DNA of 64,000 nt from Galeruca laticollis. Its lineage: Eukaryota; Arthropoda; Insecta; Coleoptera; Chrysomelidae. Below the pieces are notes generated by a model, which was given only the letters and a program-made list of their open reading frames with translations, did no database searches and was not told the DNA's origin. The DNA is taken from the NCBI GenBank assembly GCA_963921935.1, contig OY998185.1, positions 27,930,487 through 27,994,486 of the forward strand. The letters are read 5' to 3'. Shown in pieces: positions 9,185 through 17,207 of the stretch; position 1 is the first letter of the stretch; every line of letters starts with the position of its first letter. A program made the translations under genes and the position numbers.

Positions 9185-10001
9185 ATGTTGGTGTTTGAGG
9201 GAGAAGGTCTTTTGAATTCTCTAATAAATAAACTGCCATTCGAACTTCACTTGCCTACCTACAATTATTGTGGTCGTAAGTGAATATAACTTGTCTTTTT
9301 TTTTCGTTAAACATATATTACGTACATTTATAGCTGGAACAAAACTACAAAAGCGACTTGCACGTGGTGACGCAGGCATTAATCCTTTAGACGACGCCTG
9401 CAAACAACACGATATAGCTTATTCGCAAAATAAATCTCTTGAAGAACGTCACAAAGCAGATAAGGAGTTGGAAGATAAGGCTTGGGCTCGAGTAAAATCA
9501 AAAGAGGGATCTTTTGGTGAAAAAGCTGCTGCATTACTTGTTACTGGTACCATGAAAGTGAAACGAAAGTTGGGAATGGGAAGTCGTCCAAAGAAACAAC
9601 GACGTTCCTTTAATCGAGACGTAGTGCTAAAGGTGGGAAAATCAATGAAGAGAGGAGCATCTCTAAAAGAAAGCGCCTTGTTTGCCTTACGAGCAGCCAA
9701 ATCACTTATTAAACAATTTGGTGGATCGAAGAAAATTGTTGTTCCTCGAGTGATACCAGTAAAATCTGGAGGTTTTCTACCACTTATACCTCTGTTTGCC
9801 GGTCTCTCAGCACTCGGAGCACTATCGGGTGGAGCTGCTGGGATTGCAAAGACTGTCATTGATGCAAATAATGCTCGAAAAAAATTGGAAGAAGACCACC
9901 GCCATAATAAGGTTATGGAACATGTCGGAAATGGTTTATATCTGAAAAAGTATCCTAGTGGCAGAGGATTTGGATTGTATTTAAAAAAAAACTCGCGATA
10001 A
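9185..10001 (+). CDS. Parvovirus-type phospholipase A2-domain capsid-associated protein; spliced, exons 9185-9275 and 9334-10001
   Basis: Exon 2 carries the PLA2 active-site pattern D-x-x-C-x-x-H-D-x-x-Y (His56/Asp57 counted from ATG 9185), as in the VP1 PLA2 domain that parvoviruses use to leave endosomes and as reported in Polintons. The calcium-loop glycines are split: the first half ends at 9275, followed by GTAAGT, and the second half starts at 9334 after TTTATAG. The 58-bp intron is not a multiple of three and brings an in-frame stop if retained. The spliced product is about 252 aa, with a basic middle and a Gly/Ala-rich hydrophobic stretch near 176-205 that may interact with membranes. 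The stop at 9999 overlaps a candidate -1 frameshift site leading into the protease. Confidence 0.85.
9276..9333 (+). other. 58-bp GT-AG intron in the PLA2-domain gene
   Basis: Donor GTAAGT at 9276 and acceptor TTTATAG ending at 9333, with a T-rich tract between. The size is typical of short insect introns. Removing it joins two halves of a conserved glycine-rich calcium loop in frame (phase 1). Confidence 0.75.
9986..9992 (+). promoter_or_regulatory. Candidate -1 ribosomal frameshift heptamer A AAA AAC
   Basis: The heptamer lies in the correct phase of the PLA2 frame (codons AAA 9987 and AAC 9990), three codons before its stop. A -1 slip places the ribosome at 9992 in the frame that encodes the protease N-terminus, open with no stop up to 10393. 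The same heptamer drives -1 frameshifting in known retroviruses. It sits in a nine-A run, so an indel or sequencing error is the alternative. Confidence 0.5.
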
Positions 10002-10393
10002 AGCTACCCAATCGTCCACTGTACGACACCGATATTGCGCGTTATGCAAAATTATATAAAATCTCACACTTTCGTGGTGTTTTCATGCGTGACACTCTAC
10101 CTAAATCCGGTCCTCGACGACAACAAGAGTGTGCAGTGGTTAACTTGGACTCATCCAAAAACAGTGGAACACATTGGGTAGCATATATAAAGAAAAACAA
10201 TGTCATCGAGTATTTCGATTCATTTGGTAATTTGAAACCGCCCAAAGAACTTGTAAAGTATCTAGGAGGAGGAGGAAAAAATATTTTTTATAACAATAAT
10301 CAGTATCAAAACTACGATCAAATCAATTGTGGACATTTGTGTTTGAAATTTCTACTTCAACATCCTTGGAACAATGGGAGAGGAGTGGGATGA
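9992..10393 (+). CDS. Adenovirus-type (adenain/ULP1-like) cysteine protease
   Basis: Counted from the first ATG (10085), the protein is 102 aa with His30 (G-T-H-W), Asp45 (Y-F-D-S-F-G) and Cys82 in Q-I-N-C-G-H-L-C, the order and spacing of the adenain fold. It would process capsid precursors during maturation. The 31 codons before that ATG (from 9992) are open and contain L-P-N-R-P-L and F-R-G-V-F, sequence I recognise as the conserved N-terminus of Polinton proteases, yet no ATG precedes them in frame. The coding region therefore probably extends upstream, by -1 frameshift from the PLA2 ORF or through loss of the original start. Confidence 0.88.
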   Translation, partial: LAIKLPNRPLYDTDIARYAKLYKISHFRGVFMRDTLPKSGPRRQQECAVVNLDSSKNSGTHWVAYIKKNNVIEYFDSFGNLKPPKELVKYLGGGGKNIFYNNNQYQNYDQINCGHLCLKFLLQHPWNNGRGVG

Positions 10394-10667
10394 CATTAAA
10401 ACATTATTAATGCAAAAGCCACGAAGTTTTACTGTTGATGCGCTGAAAAAAGTCCCCATTCAATATCTGATTGGGTTTGTCAGCCCGTCTGAATTGTTGG
10501 ATATATGGCATAAACTACCTAATGACTACAAAACAAATTTTGAGCTACAAATTCGTCTGCCGTGCTTCGTTCACTACAACCGTCCCGATTGGACAACGCA
10601 TTGGGATGGTCCTGCAAGTTCTCAGGCATCTTGTTTTCTATGTCAAAGTGTATTAAATAAATCTTGA
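10374..10667 (+). CDS. Uncharacterised 97-aa Polinton protein
   Basis: The ATG overlaps the protease 3' end by 20 bp in another frame, so translation is probably coupled or reinitiated. It has a mixed helical N-terminal half (D-A-L-K-K-V-P...S-P-S-E-L-L) and a Cys/His/Trp-containing C-terminus (L-P-C-F-V-H-Y, ending S-C-F-L-C-Q). No known catalytic motif is present. The same position in related elements holds a small conserved protein of unknown role. Confidence 0.65.
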   Translation: MGEEWDDIKTLLMQKPRSFTVDALKKVPIQYLIGFVSPSELLDIWHKLPNDYKTNFELQIRLPCFVHYNRPDWTTHWDGPASSQASCFLCQSVLNKS

Positions 10668-10683
10668 ACATAGTTCTGTGTAT

Positions 10684-10719
10684 TATTTAAAGTACCTTCA
10701 TCCCTTGACATGCATCAGT
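10684..10719 (+). promoter_or_regulatory. TATA-like box and TCAGT initiator of the minor capsid gene
   Basis: TATTTAAA begins at 10684 and TCAGT spans 10715-10719, about 33 bp apart, five bases before the ATG at 10724. Same arrangement as upstream of other genes of this element. Confidence 0.55.
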
Positions 10720-10723
10720 CATC

Positions 10724-11464
10724 ATGTCGCAGTTGTTGAGAGTAAATAGCACAAATCACGTATTTACATTCCAACCTCCTACGCCTATTGTACTCTATCC
10801 TGAGAAAGACTATGAGTTAGCACTACGTTCCTTCCACTCATACCATAGTATACCAAACATTGAAAATCGCAAATTTCACTACTACGATGACAACAACATG
10901 ATGCAGAGTTTTGATATACCAACGGGATGTTACGAAATCGCTGATATTGAAGCGTTCATACTAGACAAGTTAGGTGGTGGTGGTGGTGGCACCAGCAATC
11001 CATTTGAAACTGTATTTGCGTTAAAACCCAATAATAATACGTTACAATGTATGATTTACAGTAAATATAGAATTCCGTTCGGCGAGCAGGATACTCCCAA
11101 CTGTCTTGGCGACATATTGGGTTTTTCTAGACAGATACTCGAAGCCAAAAAATGGTACTCTTCAGATCTACCCGTCAAAATTATAAAAGTATCTAGCATA
11201 CGCTTCGAATGTAACATTACCACTGGAGCCTTTGACGCAGACAGACCTGCTCATACTATTTACGAATTAGTTATAAAAGTAGATCCTGGGTACGCCATTG
11301 ACGAAACTCCACATAATTTACTTTATTTACCTGTTATACCACAACGTGAAATTACTAACGTTACTGTGTTGGCTTTGGACCAAGACGGACATCCTATCAA
11401 CTTTCGTGGTGAAAAGAGTACCTTGGTGTTGGAGCTTAGAGCGAGAAGCAACAGATGGGATTGA
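10724..11464 (+). CDS. Minor capsid (penton-like) protein, Polinton PX type
   Basis: 246 aa. It has the layout of the single-jelly-roll minor capsid protein described for Polintons: a beta-rich start, an S-F-x-x-Y-x-S-I-P-N-I segment near residues 36-45, an I-P-T-G-x-Y-E-I motif near 65-72, a six-glycine loop near 86-91, then C-L-G-D-I-L-G-F and a late F-R-G-E. It is expected to form the five-fold vertices. It is followed by a 10-bp overlapping small ORF and then the major capsid gene, so these three are probably co-transcribed. Confidence 0.85.
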   Translation: MSQLLRVNSTNHVFTFQPPTPIVLYPEKDYELALRSFHSYHSIPNIENRKFHYYDDNNMMQSFDIPTGCYEIADIEAFILDKLGGGGGGTSNPFETVFALKPNNNTLQCMIYSKYRIPFGEQDTPNCLGDILGFSRQILEAKKWYSSDLPVKIIKVSSIRFECNITTGAFDADRPAHTIYELVIKVDPGYAIDETPHNLLYLPVIPQREITNVTVLALDQDGHPINFRGEKSTLVLELRARSNRWD

Positions 11465-11607
11465 TAATTAATCATAAAAGACGTTCCGCTGCACATTCAG
11501 TTCCATTAGTTAAACGACGTCCTTCAAAGCAACAGCAGCAGCATCTTACGTTTGCTAACAAATTGTTCTTGCAATCTTTAGGCTTTTTGTTGAAAGAAAA
11601 ACGATGA
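11455..11607 (+). CDS. Small basic protein, 50 aa, between minor and major capsid genes
   Basis: This ORF begins at an ATG inside the last codons of the minor capsid gene (10-bp overlap) and stops with an ATGA overlap on the major capsid start (11604-11607). The product is rich in Lys, Arg and His, with a Gln run and a C-terminal L-T-F-A-N-K-L-F-L-Q-S-L-G segment. Small basic proteins with a similar L-T-x-x-N-K-x-F-L-x-S-L-G tail occur at this place in related elements (from memory). A nucleoprotein or core role is possible. The tight overlaps at both ends argue that it is real. Confidence 0.7.
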   Translation: MGLIINHKRRSAAHSVPLVKRRPSKQQQQHLTFANKLFLQSLGFLLKEKR

Positions 11608-12866
11608 CAACCATGTATGGAAAACGTTCTCGTATGAACGATATGCCTCCAATGTTTGATATCTATCGCAAGCCGAGATTCGATGAATCGATTCGCAAAG
11701 CTGAATACAGAACATATGCTCCGTTCATCAAATCGTTCAGTTGCAGTGACATTGTGGAATTTAGCATCAATCAAGTTGATTCGTTTTTTGCAATGAACGA
11801 AACATTGTTGTGCATTAAAGGTTCGCTCAATATACATGGAGCCGGTGATGTAAAGCTGGCAAATAATTTTGGTGCTTTCCTTTTCGATTCGTGCACATAC
11901 AGTGAAAGCGCAAGAGAAATGGAAACGGTTCGAGATCCTGGAATCGTGAGTGCTGTACGTGCCATGACGTGCTACAATCAAGAAGATTCCAATCATATGG
12001 CTATAGCAGGCTGGAATTATCCCAAAGATCCCATCCTTAATGCTCCAGATAAATCATTCAACCTACAAATTCCTCTCAAGCACATTTTCAACATTTTCAA
12101 TGACTATCCCATGATTACATGTGGACGGCAAACAATACGTTTGGTTCGAGCTCGAAACGATAATGATTGTGTATATATCACAGAAAAAAATGTTGCCGGT
12201 GTGACTTCCACTACAACTGTTAGCATAAACATTACCAACATCGAATTGAAAATCAAGCATATCTACCCTAATGATGATATTAAGTTGGAACTGATGAGGA
12301 CCATTCAAAAGGATCAGCCTATAGTTATTCCATTTAGAAAGTGGGAGATACATGAACTGCCATCCATCACCAGAAATGCTAGACGTGAAGTTTGGGCTGT
12401 TAAAACTACAACTTCAGTGGAACGACCTCGTTATGTTATTGTTTTCTTTCAAACCAACAAACGTGACAACAACACAACTGATCCAACTTTATTTGACAAT
12501 GCAGACATTCAAAGTATCAGGTTATCGCTAAATGGAGAGTATTATCCCAATGAAAGAATGCAGTTGGATTTTACCAAGAATGATTACAATGAGGCATATT
12601 TCAACTATACTGAATTTTATCCTAGCTATATGAATTCGACACAGAAGCGTCCTCTGTTGGATTATTCCTCATTCAAGAGGCGTGCATTGTTTGTTATCGA
12701 TTGCTCGAAACAAGAAGAAAGCATGAAGGCATCTACAGTTGATGTAAAACTTGACATTGAAGCAAACATTGGTTTCCCCGAAAATACCAAAGTATATTGC
12801 ATCATAATACACGATTGCGTAATGGAGTATTTCCCCCTCACCGAAATTGTTAAGAATTTAAACTAG
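11604..12866 (+). CDS. Major capsid protein, double jelly-roll (Polinton PY type)
   Basis: 420 aa. Position directly after the minor capsid gene and sequence character match the Polinton major capsid: Y-A-P-F-I-K-S-F near residues 36-43, then long beta-rich blocks, with the F-N-L-Q-I-P-L-K-H-I-F segment near 153 followed by T-I-R-L-V-R-A-R-N-D-N-D, typical of the arthropod lineage. The protein should assemble as trimers forming the icosahedral shell. The frame is fully open. A TAG stop precedes the next reading frame by three bases. Confidence 0.88.
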   Translation: MTTMYGKRSRMNDMPPMFDIYRKPRFDESIRKAEYRTYAPFIKSFSCSDIVEFSINQVDSFFAMNETLLCIKGSLNIHGAGDVKLANNFGAFLFDSCTYSESAREMETVRDPGIVSAVRAMTCYNQEDSNHMAIAGWNYPKDPILNAPDKSFNLQIPLKHIFNIFNDYPMITCGRQTIRLVRARNDNDCVYITEKNVAGVTSTTTVSINITNIELKIKHIYPNDDIKLELMRTIQKDQPIVIPFRKWEIHELPSITRNARREVWAVKTTTSVERPRYVIVFFQTNKRDNNTTDPTLFDNADIQSIRLSLNGEYYPNERMQLDFTKNDYNEAYFNYTEFYPSYMNSTQKRPLLDYSSFKRRALFVIDCSKQEESMKASTVDVKLDIEANIGFPENTKVYCIIIHDCVMEYFPLTEIVKNLN

Positions 12867-12911
12867 AATGTGCTACTGCTGCTGCACGTTAGTATTCTAG
12901 CAATCATCATC

Positions 12912-13388
12912 ATGAGAGTTGCATTCGTGGACATCCAAGGATTCGTCGTTGATGGATGCTTTGTTCCCAAAGAACTCACCATCGAGATTGGTTTTAAGCA
13001 GAGTCACTACATGTTTTTGCCACCTCAATCGTTTGATACATTAAGTCAGCGTGATAAGAAAACTGTGAAATACCTGGAAAAAAATGTGCATGGCATTCGA
13101 TACTCTTCAGGTGACATCGAGTATAGCGAAATAAATGTAATATTGGAAACTAAGCTGTTGTATGCTGCAGACTTCATTTACGTACGCGGACAGCAAAAGG
13201 CTGAATTTCTACAAAAGAAATGTCACATTTTTAGTGTCTTTCCCATCATTATTGACGTCTGCAAGTTTGATGGTACATCATTGGCAACTGGAAACTTTGA
13301 ACGTGATTCCTGTCACGCCACTGGAGGATCCTCCAGAAATGTACAATATCTCCGACAATGGTTTTTAAATATTGCGTTACCTTTGTAA
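12912..13388 (+). CDS. Uncharacterised conserved Polinton protein, 158 aa
   Basis: The frame opens at an ATG at 12870, but the first 14 codons are a hydrophobic leader without conserved character. The methionine at 12912 (M-R-V-A-F-V-D-I-Q-G-F) matches the usual start of this family. It has an N-terminal V-D-I-Q-G-F strand, P-K-E-L-T-I-E-I, Y-L-E-K-N-V-H-G near the middle and a C-terminal half with scattered Cys/His. The V-D-I-Q-G-F start recalls RNase H-fold nucleases, but no complete catalytic set is visible. It is the last gene before the right end. Confidence 0.7.
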   Translation: MRVAFVDIQGFVVDGCFVPKELTIEIGFKQSHYMFLPPQSFDTLSQRDKKTVKYLEKNVHGIRYSSGDIEYSEINVILETKLLYAADFIYVRGQQKAEFLQKKCHIFSVFPIIIDVCKFDGTSLATGNFERDSCHATGGSSRNVQYLRQWFLNIALPL

Positions 13389-13676
13389 TTATTATATCAA
13401 TAATAAATGATTTTTTTAAAGTGGATTTTTTTTTACACACACCATTTAGACGTCCCACTCAACAAACTAAATATCTTTTTTAACAAGAAACGTATAAGAA
13501 ACAACCCCTGTATACATTTTATGACAAAGAATCATAGACACTTTTGATTTCACTCGTATGCTGTGAAGGCATCAATCTTGGAATATTAAAATGTAAAGTG
13601 CAACTTTCAAAATTACGTGGGGTCACTGACACCCAACGCAAAGTGTTAAAACCCAAATAAGACATTTATAAATAAA

Positions 13677-13757
13677 CCATGATAGCGCAACGGTTACGGA
13701 CTGTGTTAGGAACGAGAAGATGCTGTGTGTTCTTAGTTCGAATTTCACAGACATCCA
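13677..13757 (+). ncRNA. tRNA-like sequence, copy 1 (degenerate)
   Basis: An A-box-like TAGCGCAACGG at 13683 and a B-box-like TAGTTCGAATTTC at 13734 have RNA polymerase III promoter spacing, and the block ends in CCA. The T-arm stem is imperfect and I cannot fold a canonical acceptor or anticodon arm, so this is tRNA-derived rather than a proven tRNA. Confidence 0.35.
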
Positions 13758-13944
13758 TTTTTTTTTTCAATTTTATAAATTGCATGATTTTTTTTTTCAA
13801 GCGGATTTTTTTTTTACATACACACCATATGAAATTTAGACGTCCCACTCAACTATCTTTTTTAACAAGAGCGCCAAAAGTATCTGGGGTCACTGACACC
13901 CAACGGATGAAGGTAAAACCCAAATAAGAAATTTATACAAATAA

Positions 13945-14028
13945 CCTCGATAGCGCAACGGTTAGGGACTGTGTTAGGAACGAGAAAGTCGCTGTGTGTG
14001 TCGTGAGTTCGAATCTCACGGTCGACCA
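13945..14028 (+). ncRNA. tRNA-like sequence, copy 2
   Basis: A box TAGCGCAACGG (13951) and a T-arm with a perfect 5-bp stem (GTGAG/CTCAC around TTCGAAT, 14003-14019), ending GACCA. Pairing of the acceptor and D-arm is poor and the anticodon cannot be assigned. Better preserved than copy 1. It may be a Pol III transcribed element gene or a tRNA-derived repeat. Confidence 0.4.
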
Positions 14029-14050
14029 TTTTTTCAATTTTATAAATTGG

Positions 14051-14415
14051 AAGTGTTGTGGTGGACCACGATTGACGTCACAGAAGATGGATGCCGTAGG
14101 GATTTTACTGACGTCACAGAAGATGCCGTCGCGACATTCGAATCACCCGCCAACGACACAACCCACCAAATTGGAAGTGCTACGTCACACATGTGGATGG
14201 ACCATGATTGACGTCACAGAAGATGGATGCCGTCACAGTCGCGACATTCGAAATACTCGCCAACGACCCGCCATTGACACAAGATGGATACGACACACGT
14301 CACACCAACACGTCCGCCATTGACACAAGATGGATGCCACTTCCGGTGCGCGCGCACAGTCAACGAAATCCAACATGGCCGACTTCCGTCCCAGAACCGG
14401 CTTAGTATATCTACT
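14051..14415. repeat. Right terminal region of the Polinton with TGACGTCA palindromes
   Basis: A GC-rich stretch in AT-rich surroundings. Perfect TGACGTCA palindromes occur at 14073, 14109 and 14209, each followed by CAGAAGATG; TACGTCAC and ACACGTCAC half sites occur near 14181 and 14296. Shorter repeats such as CGCCATTGACACAAGATGGAT also recur. The short open frames here are repeats, not genes. It ends CTTAGTATATCTACT at 14415, consistent with an AGT terminus on the other strand. It is presumed to be the terminal inverted repeat; its left partner is outside the window. Confidence 0.6.
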
Positions 14416-14417
14416 AT

Positions 14418-14880
14418 AGCATTTCCACAAAATTTCGTATAGTCCTTGATTATTTTTCAAAATCATCATCACAGCATTAATTGAATGATATATATTTAAC
14501 AGAAAAAATGTACCGCCAAATAGCGTTGAATCCAAAATTTCATTTCTTGCAGAACGTGTTATGGAGAGACTCCCCACTTGAAAAATTTACTTGCATACAG
14601 TTGTCAACTGTTTCTTTCGGACACAAAAGTGTCCCATTCTTAGCGTGCAGGGTCCTTAAAGAAATCGTAATTAGAAATCCTCAATACCTTGACGCACAAA
14701 ATGCTTTATTAAATCAGACGTATGTCGACGATGTACTAGCCGGAGCAAACTCCCTTCAGGAACTTGTATTTGAACTCGGGTTTTATATTACATAAGCTTT
14801 GCTCGAAGTCATTAGAAATGGCAAATAAGCATTTTATTGATTCACCTGTAGGTAAAGATCTTAAATTAGAAGAAAACCCA
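14418..14880 (+). pseudogene. BEL/Pao reverse transcriptase fragment
   Basis: The frame reads S-K-S-S-S...L-N-D-I-Y-L, then E-K-M-Y-R-Q-I-A-L-N-P (active-site block A region) and T-Y-V-D-D-V-L-A-G (Y-x-D-D, near 14730). A stop at about 14478 and an apparent internal deletion join the L-N-D segment directly to the E-K-M-Y-R-Q-I motif. The frame breaks again after 14795. Non-functional. Confidence 0.85.
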
Positions 14881-14979
14881 TGAAAAGTCTTAGGAGTATC
14901 TTGGAACTATAAAAAGGACACATTACAAATTTGTTCACCTTCCACATTAATTGATCATAACTTAACAAAAAGAAAAATA

Positions 14980-15930
14980 TTGAGTGTCGTTTCACAATGT
15001 CTTGACCCTATCGGAATAATGAATCCTGTAGTCGTTCTTGGGAAGGCAATTATGCAGCAGCTTTGGTCACTGAAAGTTTCATGGGACGAGCCCATAACTG
15101 ACCCTTCTGTTATTAGAAAATGGCAACTTTTCACAGAAAATATATCACAACTTTCTCAACTTCATATTCCCAGATTTACTTTATTAGATAAAAAAGTCAT
15201 TAATTTTGAACTGCATGGTTTCTGCGCCGTCAGTTCAATGGCTTACGGAGGGTGCATCTGTCTTAGAGCCATTTATGACGATGGCACTGCTTCATCTCAA
15301 TTACTTGTTTCCAAATCCCGTATTGCTCCAATTAGTAAGCCATTAATCATTCCAAAATTGGAACTTTGTGCCATGACCCTTCTGACTAACCTTCATTTTA
15401 GAGTATTGAGCATTCTTAAGGATCAACTTCACATCAATTTATCAGTTCTTTGGTCAGATTCGCAGGTAGCCCTGACATGGGTCCGAGGGACCCCCATCCG
15501 ATGGTCAGTTTTCGTTTGTATCCGTGTCTCGCAAATATTACAATTAACTCCTCGGGATTCTTGGAATCACGTCCGTTCCCATCTTTACACTACAGATATT
15601 TTGTCCCTTGGACAGTCATTGCCACCACCTTCAACATTTTGGTTTTCAGGACCGTACTTTCTGTGGAAAACTACTCAAGACCGAAAAAGCCACGATACCT
15701 TTGCTGAAATTCTAAACCAGCGTGAAGAAAGAAAACAGGTTCTAATAGCTGTATCATCTCCTGATAACGTCTGGATTGAATTTATCAAAATATTTTCATC
15801 GTTAAATAAATTAATTAAATCTTTAGCCTATGTCTTATGTTTTATATGCATTTTAAAAACCAAAAAGACAAATACTGCACTTCTTTCTACGGGTGAGTCA
15901 GATGCTGCCTTACGAATTTTAATACTGTAA
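14980..15930 (+). pseudogene. BEL/Pao RT connection and RNase H region
   Basis: A 316-aa open stretch: D-P-I-G-I-M-N-P near the start, then W...I-P-R-F, a Pao-type RNase H-like segment (G-F-C-A-V-S-S-M-A-Y-G) and P-K-L-E-L-C-A-M, then W-S-D-S-Q-V-A-L-T-W-V (RNase H Asp). The tail after about residue 210 is out of register with the family, indicating a frameshift around 15560-15600. Confidence 0.85.
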
Positions 15931-15979
15931 GTACAACATTGTTTTCTGTCAATAATTTATTCTTAGATAATAACAATAT

Positions 15980-17207
15980 ATGAAGAGTCAACTCAAGCAT
16001 GCGAATATTCCATTTCAACAAAAATATCCTATTCTCCTGTCTTCACTTAACCATTTCCCTTCTTTACTCTTACTAAGAGAAGATAGACGTTTAGGACACA
16101 GCGGTCCTCAAAATGTTTTGTATAACGTCAGACTCCAATACTGGCCATTAGATGGCCTTAGAGACATAATGAAAATTATTAACAATTGACTGATTTGCCT
16201 TATATTTAAAGCCATAACAGCCAAACAGATAATGGCCGACTTACCCACACCTCGTGTGTCGCCTTCACGACCGTTTCAATAGGTTGCTATTGATTATGGA
16301 GGTCCTTACCTTCACTACTGAAGGCTCCTATTACAAAATGTTATTGAGCCTTATTCATTTGCCTTTCCACTAAAGCAGTGCACCTTAAACTAGTGTCAGA
16401 CTTGTCCACAGAAGCATTCATAGCAACTTTGAAGCGTTTTATTTCTCGTATAGGTTTACCATCTGTCATTCACAGTGACAACGGTACTAATTTTGTTGGA
16501 GCCCGTAATCATATTAAAGACTAATATACGTTCTTAAAGAACAACTCCTCACCAATTAATGATTATCTTCTTTCTTTATCCATTGACTGGAACTTCATTC
16601 CTCCCAGATCTCCACATTGGGGTGGAATCTGGGAATCAGCCATTAAAACTGCTAAACACCATATTGTCCGAATGCTTCAAAACTCTAATTACACCTTTGA
16701 ACAATTTGTACCATTTTAACGCAAATAGAAGTTATTCTCAATTCTCGTACCTAGTTTCTCTCTTCAAATGATCCAAATGACCTACAGCCCTTAACACATG
16801 GTCACTTCTTAATCGGAGCCCCTCTAACATCCTTCCCTGAACATGACATTTCTTCTAGACCTGAAGGCGAATTGAAATGTTGGTAACGTTGTACGTTTAT
16901 CCAACAAAACTTTTAGAAAAGATGGACAGTTGACTATTTAAATCAACTCCAGAATCGTTCCAAATGGACTTCACCCTGCAAAAACCTTAGAATTAATGAC
17001 ATGGTACTTATCAAATATGATGAGTCCCCACCATTAAAATGGGCTTTAGCGGGAATTGTGGACATCATCCCTGGAAAGGATGATAAAGTTCGGGCTGTCC
17101 AAGTTCGCACTTCGTCTGGTACATACACCAGACCCATAGTAAAAATCGTCCCTCTTCCCTTTACTGAGAGCAAGGACACTGATGTGTCTGCTCAACAAAC
17201 AATTTAG
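15980..17207 (+). pseudogene. BEL/Pao integrase remnant
   Basis: In pieces over three frames: an H-x-G-P-Q-N region at about 16100, a D-Y-G-G-P catalytic region at about 16295, H-S-D-N-G-T-N-F-V-G-A at about 16470-16505, P-P-R-S-P-H-W-G-G-I-W-E-S-A (16600-16640), and the 68-aa C-terminal integrase tail (17001-17207) that ends I-V-K-I-V-P-L-P. Stops at several points make it inactive. Confidence 0.85.

Larger units (their letters stand above)
13421..14050 (+). repeat. Imperfect direct repeat of a ~250-370 bp unit, each with a tRNA-like module
   Basis: Copy 1 (13421-13790) and copy 2 (13801-14050) share GTGGATTTTTTTTTACA/GCGGA..., TTTAGACGTCCCACTCAAC, TATCTTTTTTAACAAGA, GGGGTCACTGACACCCAACG, AAAACCCAAATAAGA, the tRNA-like block and TTCAATTTTATAAATTG. 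Copy 1 has about 120 bp extra in the middle. The unit is noncoding. Confidence 0.8.
1..14415. mobile_element. Polinton/Maverick virus-like DNA transposon (left end outside window)
   Basis: The block contains the diagnostic Polinton set: protein-primed DNA polymerase B, chromodomain integrase, FtsK/HerA A32-type packaging ATPase, adenovirus-like cysteine protease, PLA2-like protein, and minor and major capsid proteins. Genes from polB to the ATPase read leftward; those from the PLA2 protein to the 158-aa protein read rightward. No stop codon interrupts any recognised gene apart from one intron and one possible frameshift site. The right boundary is inferred at 14415, where the sequence ends in ACT (AGT on the other strand, as Polinton termini do) and BEL reverse-transcriptase coding sequence starts at 14418. 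The left terminal repeat is not in the window. Confidence 0.95.
14416..17207 (+). mobile_element. BEL/Pao LTR retrotransposon pol remnant, host of the Polinton insertion
   Basis: RT, RNase H, integrase and integrase C-terminal homology follow in BEL order on the + strand, with several stops, frameshifts and deletions. The coding similarity begins at 14418, two bases after the inferred Polinton end, so the Polinton appears to have entered the RT gene. The 5' part (gag, protease) should lie beyond the left edge of the window. Confidence 0.85.

Noticed and set aside
12870..12911. Signal peptide at the start of the last Polinton gene
   Set aside because: The hydrophobic 14 codons precede the conserved V-D-I-Q-G-F start at 12912 and probably are untranslated leader.
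13945..14028. Functional tRNA gene
   Set aside because: Box motifs and T-arm are good, but acceptor and D-arm do not pair and no anticodon can be assigned, so it is listed only as tRNA-like.
13994..14405. Overlapping + strand ORFs in the Polinton terminal region
   Set aside because: They arise from the TGACGTCACAGAAGATGG repeats in several frames; no protein character is conserved between frames.
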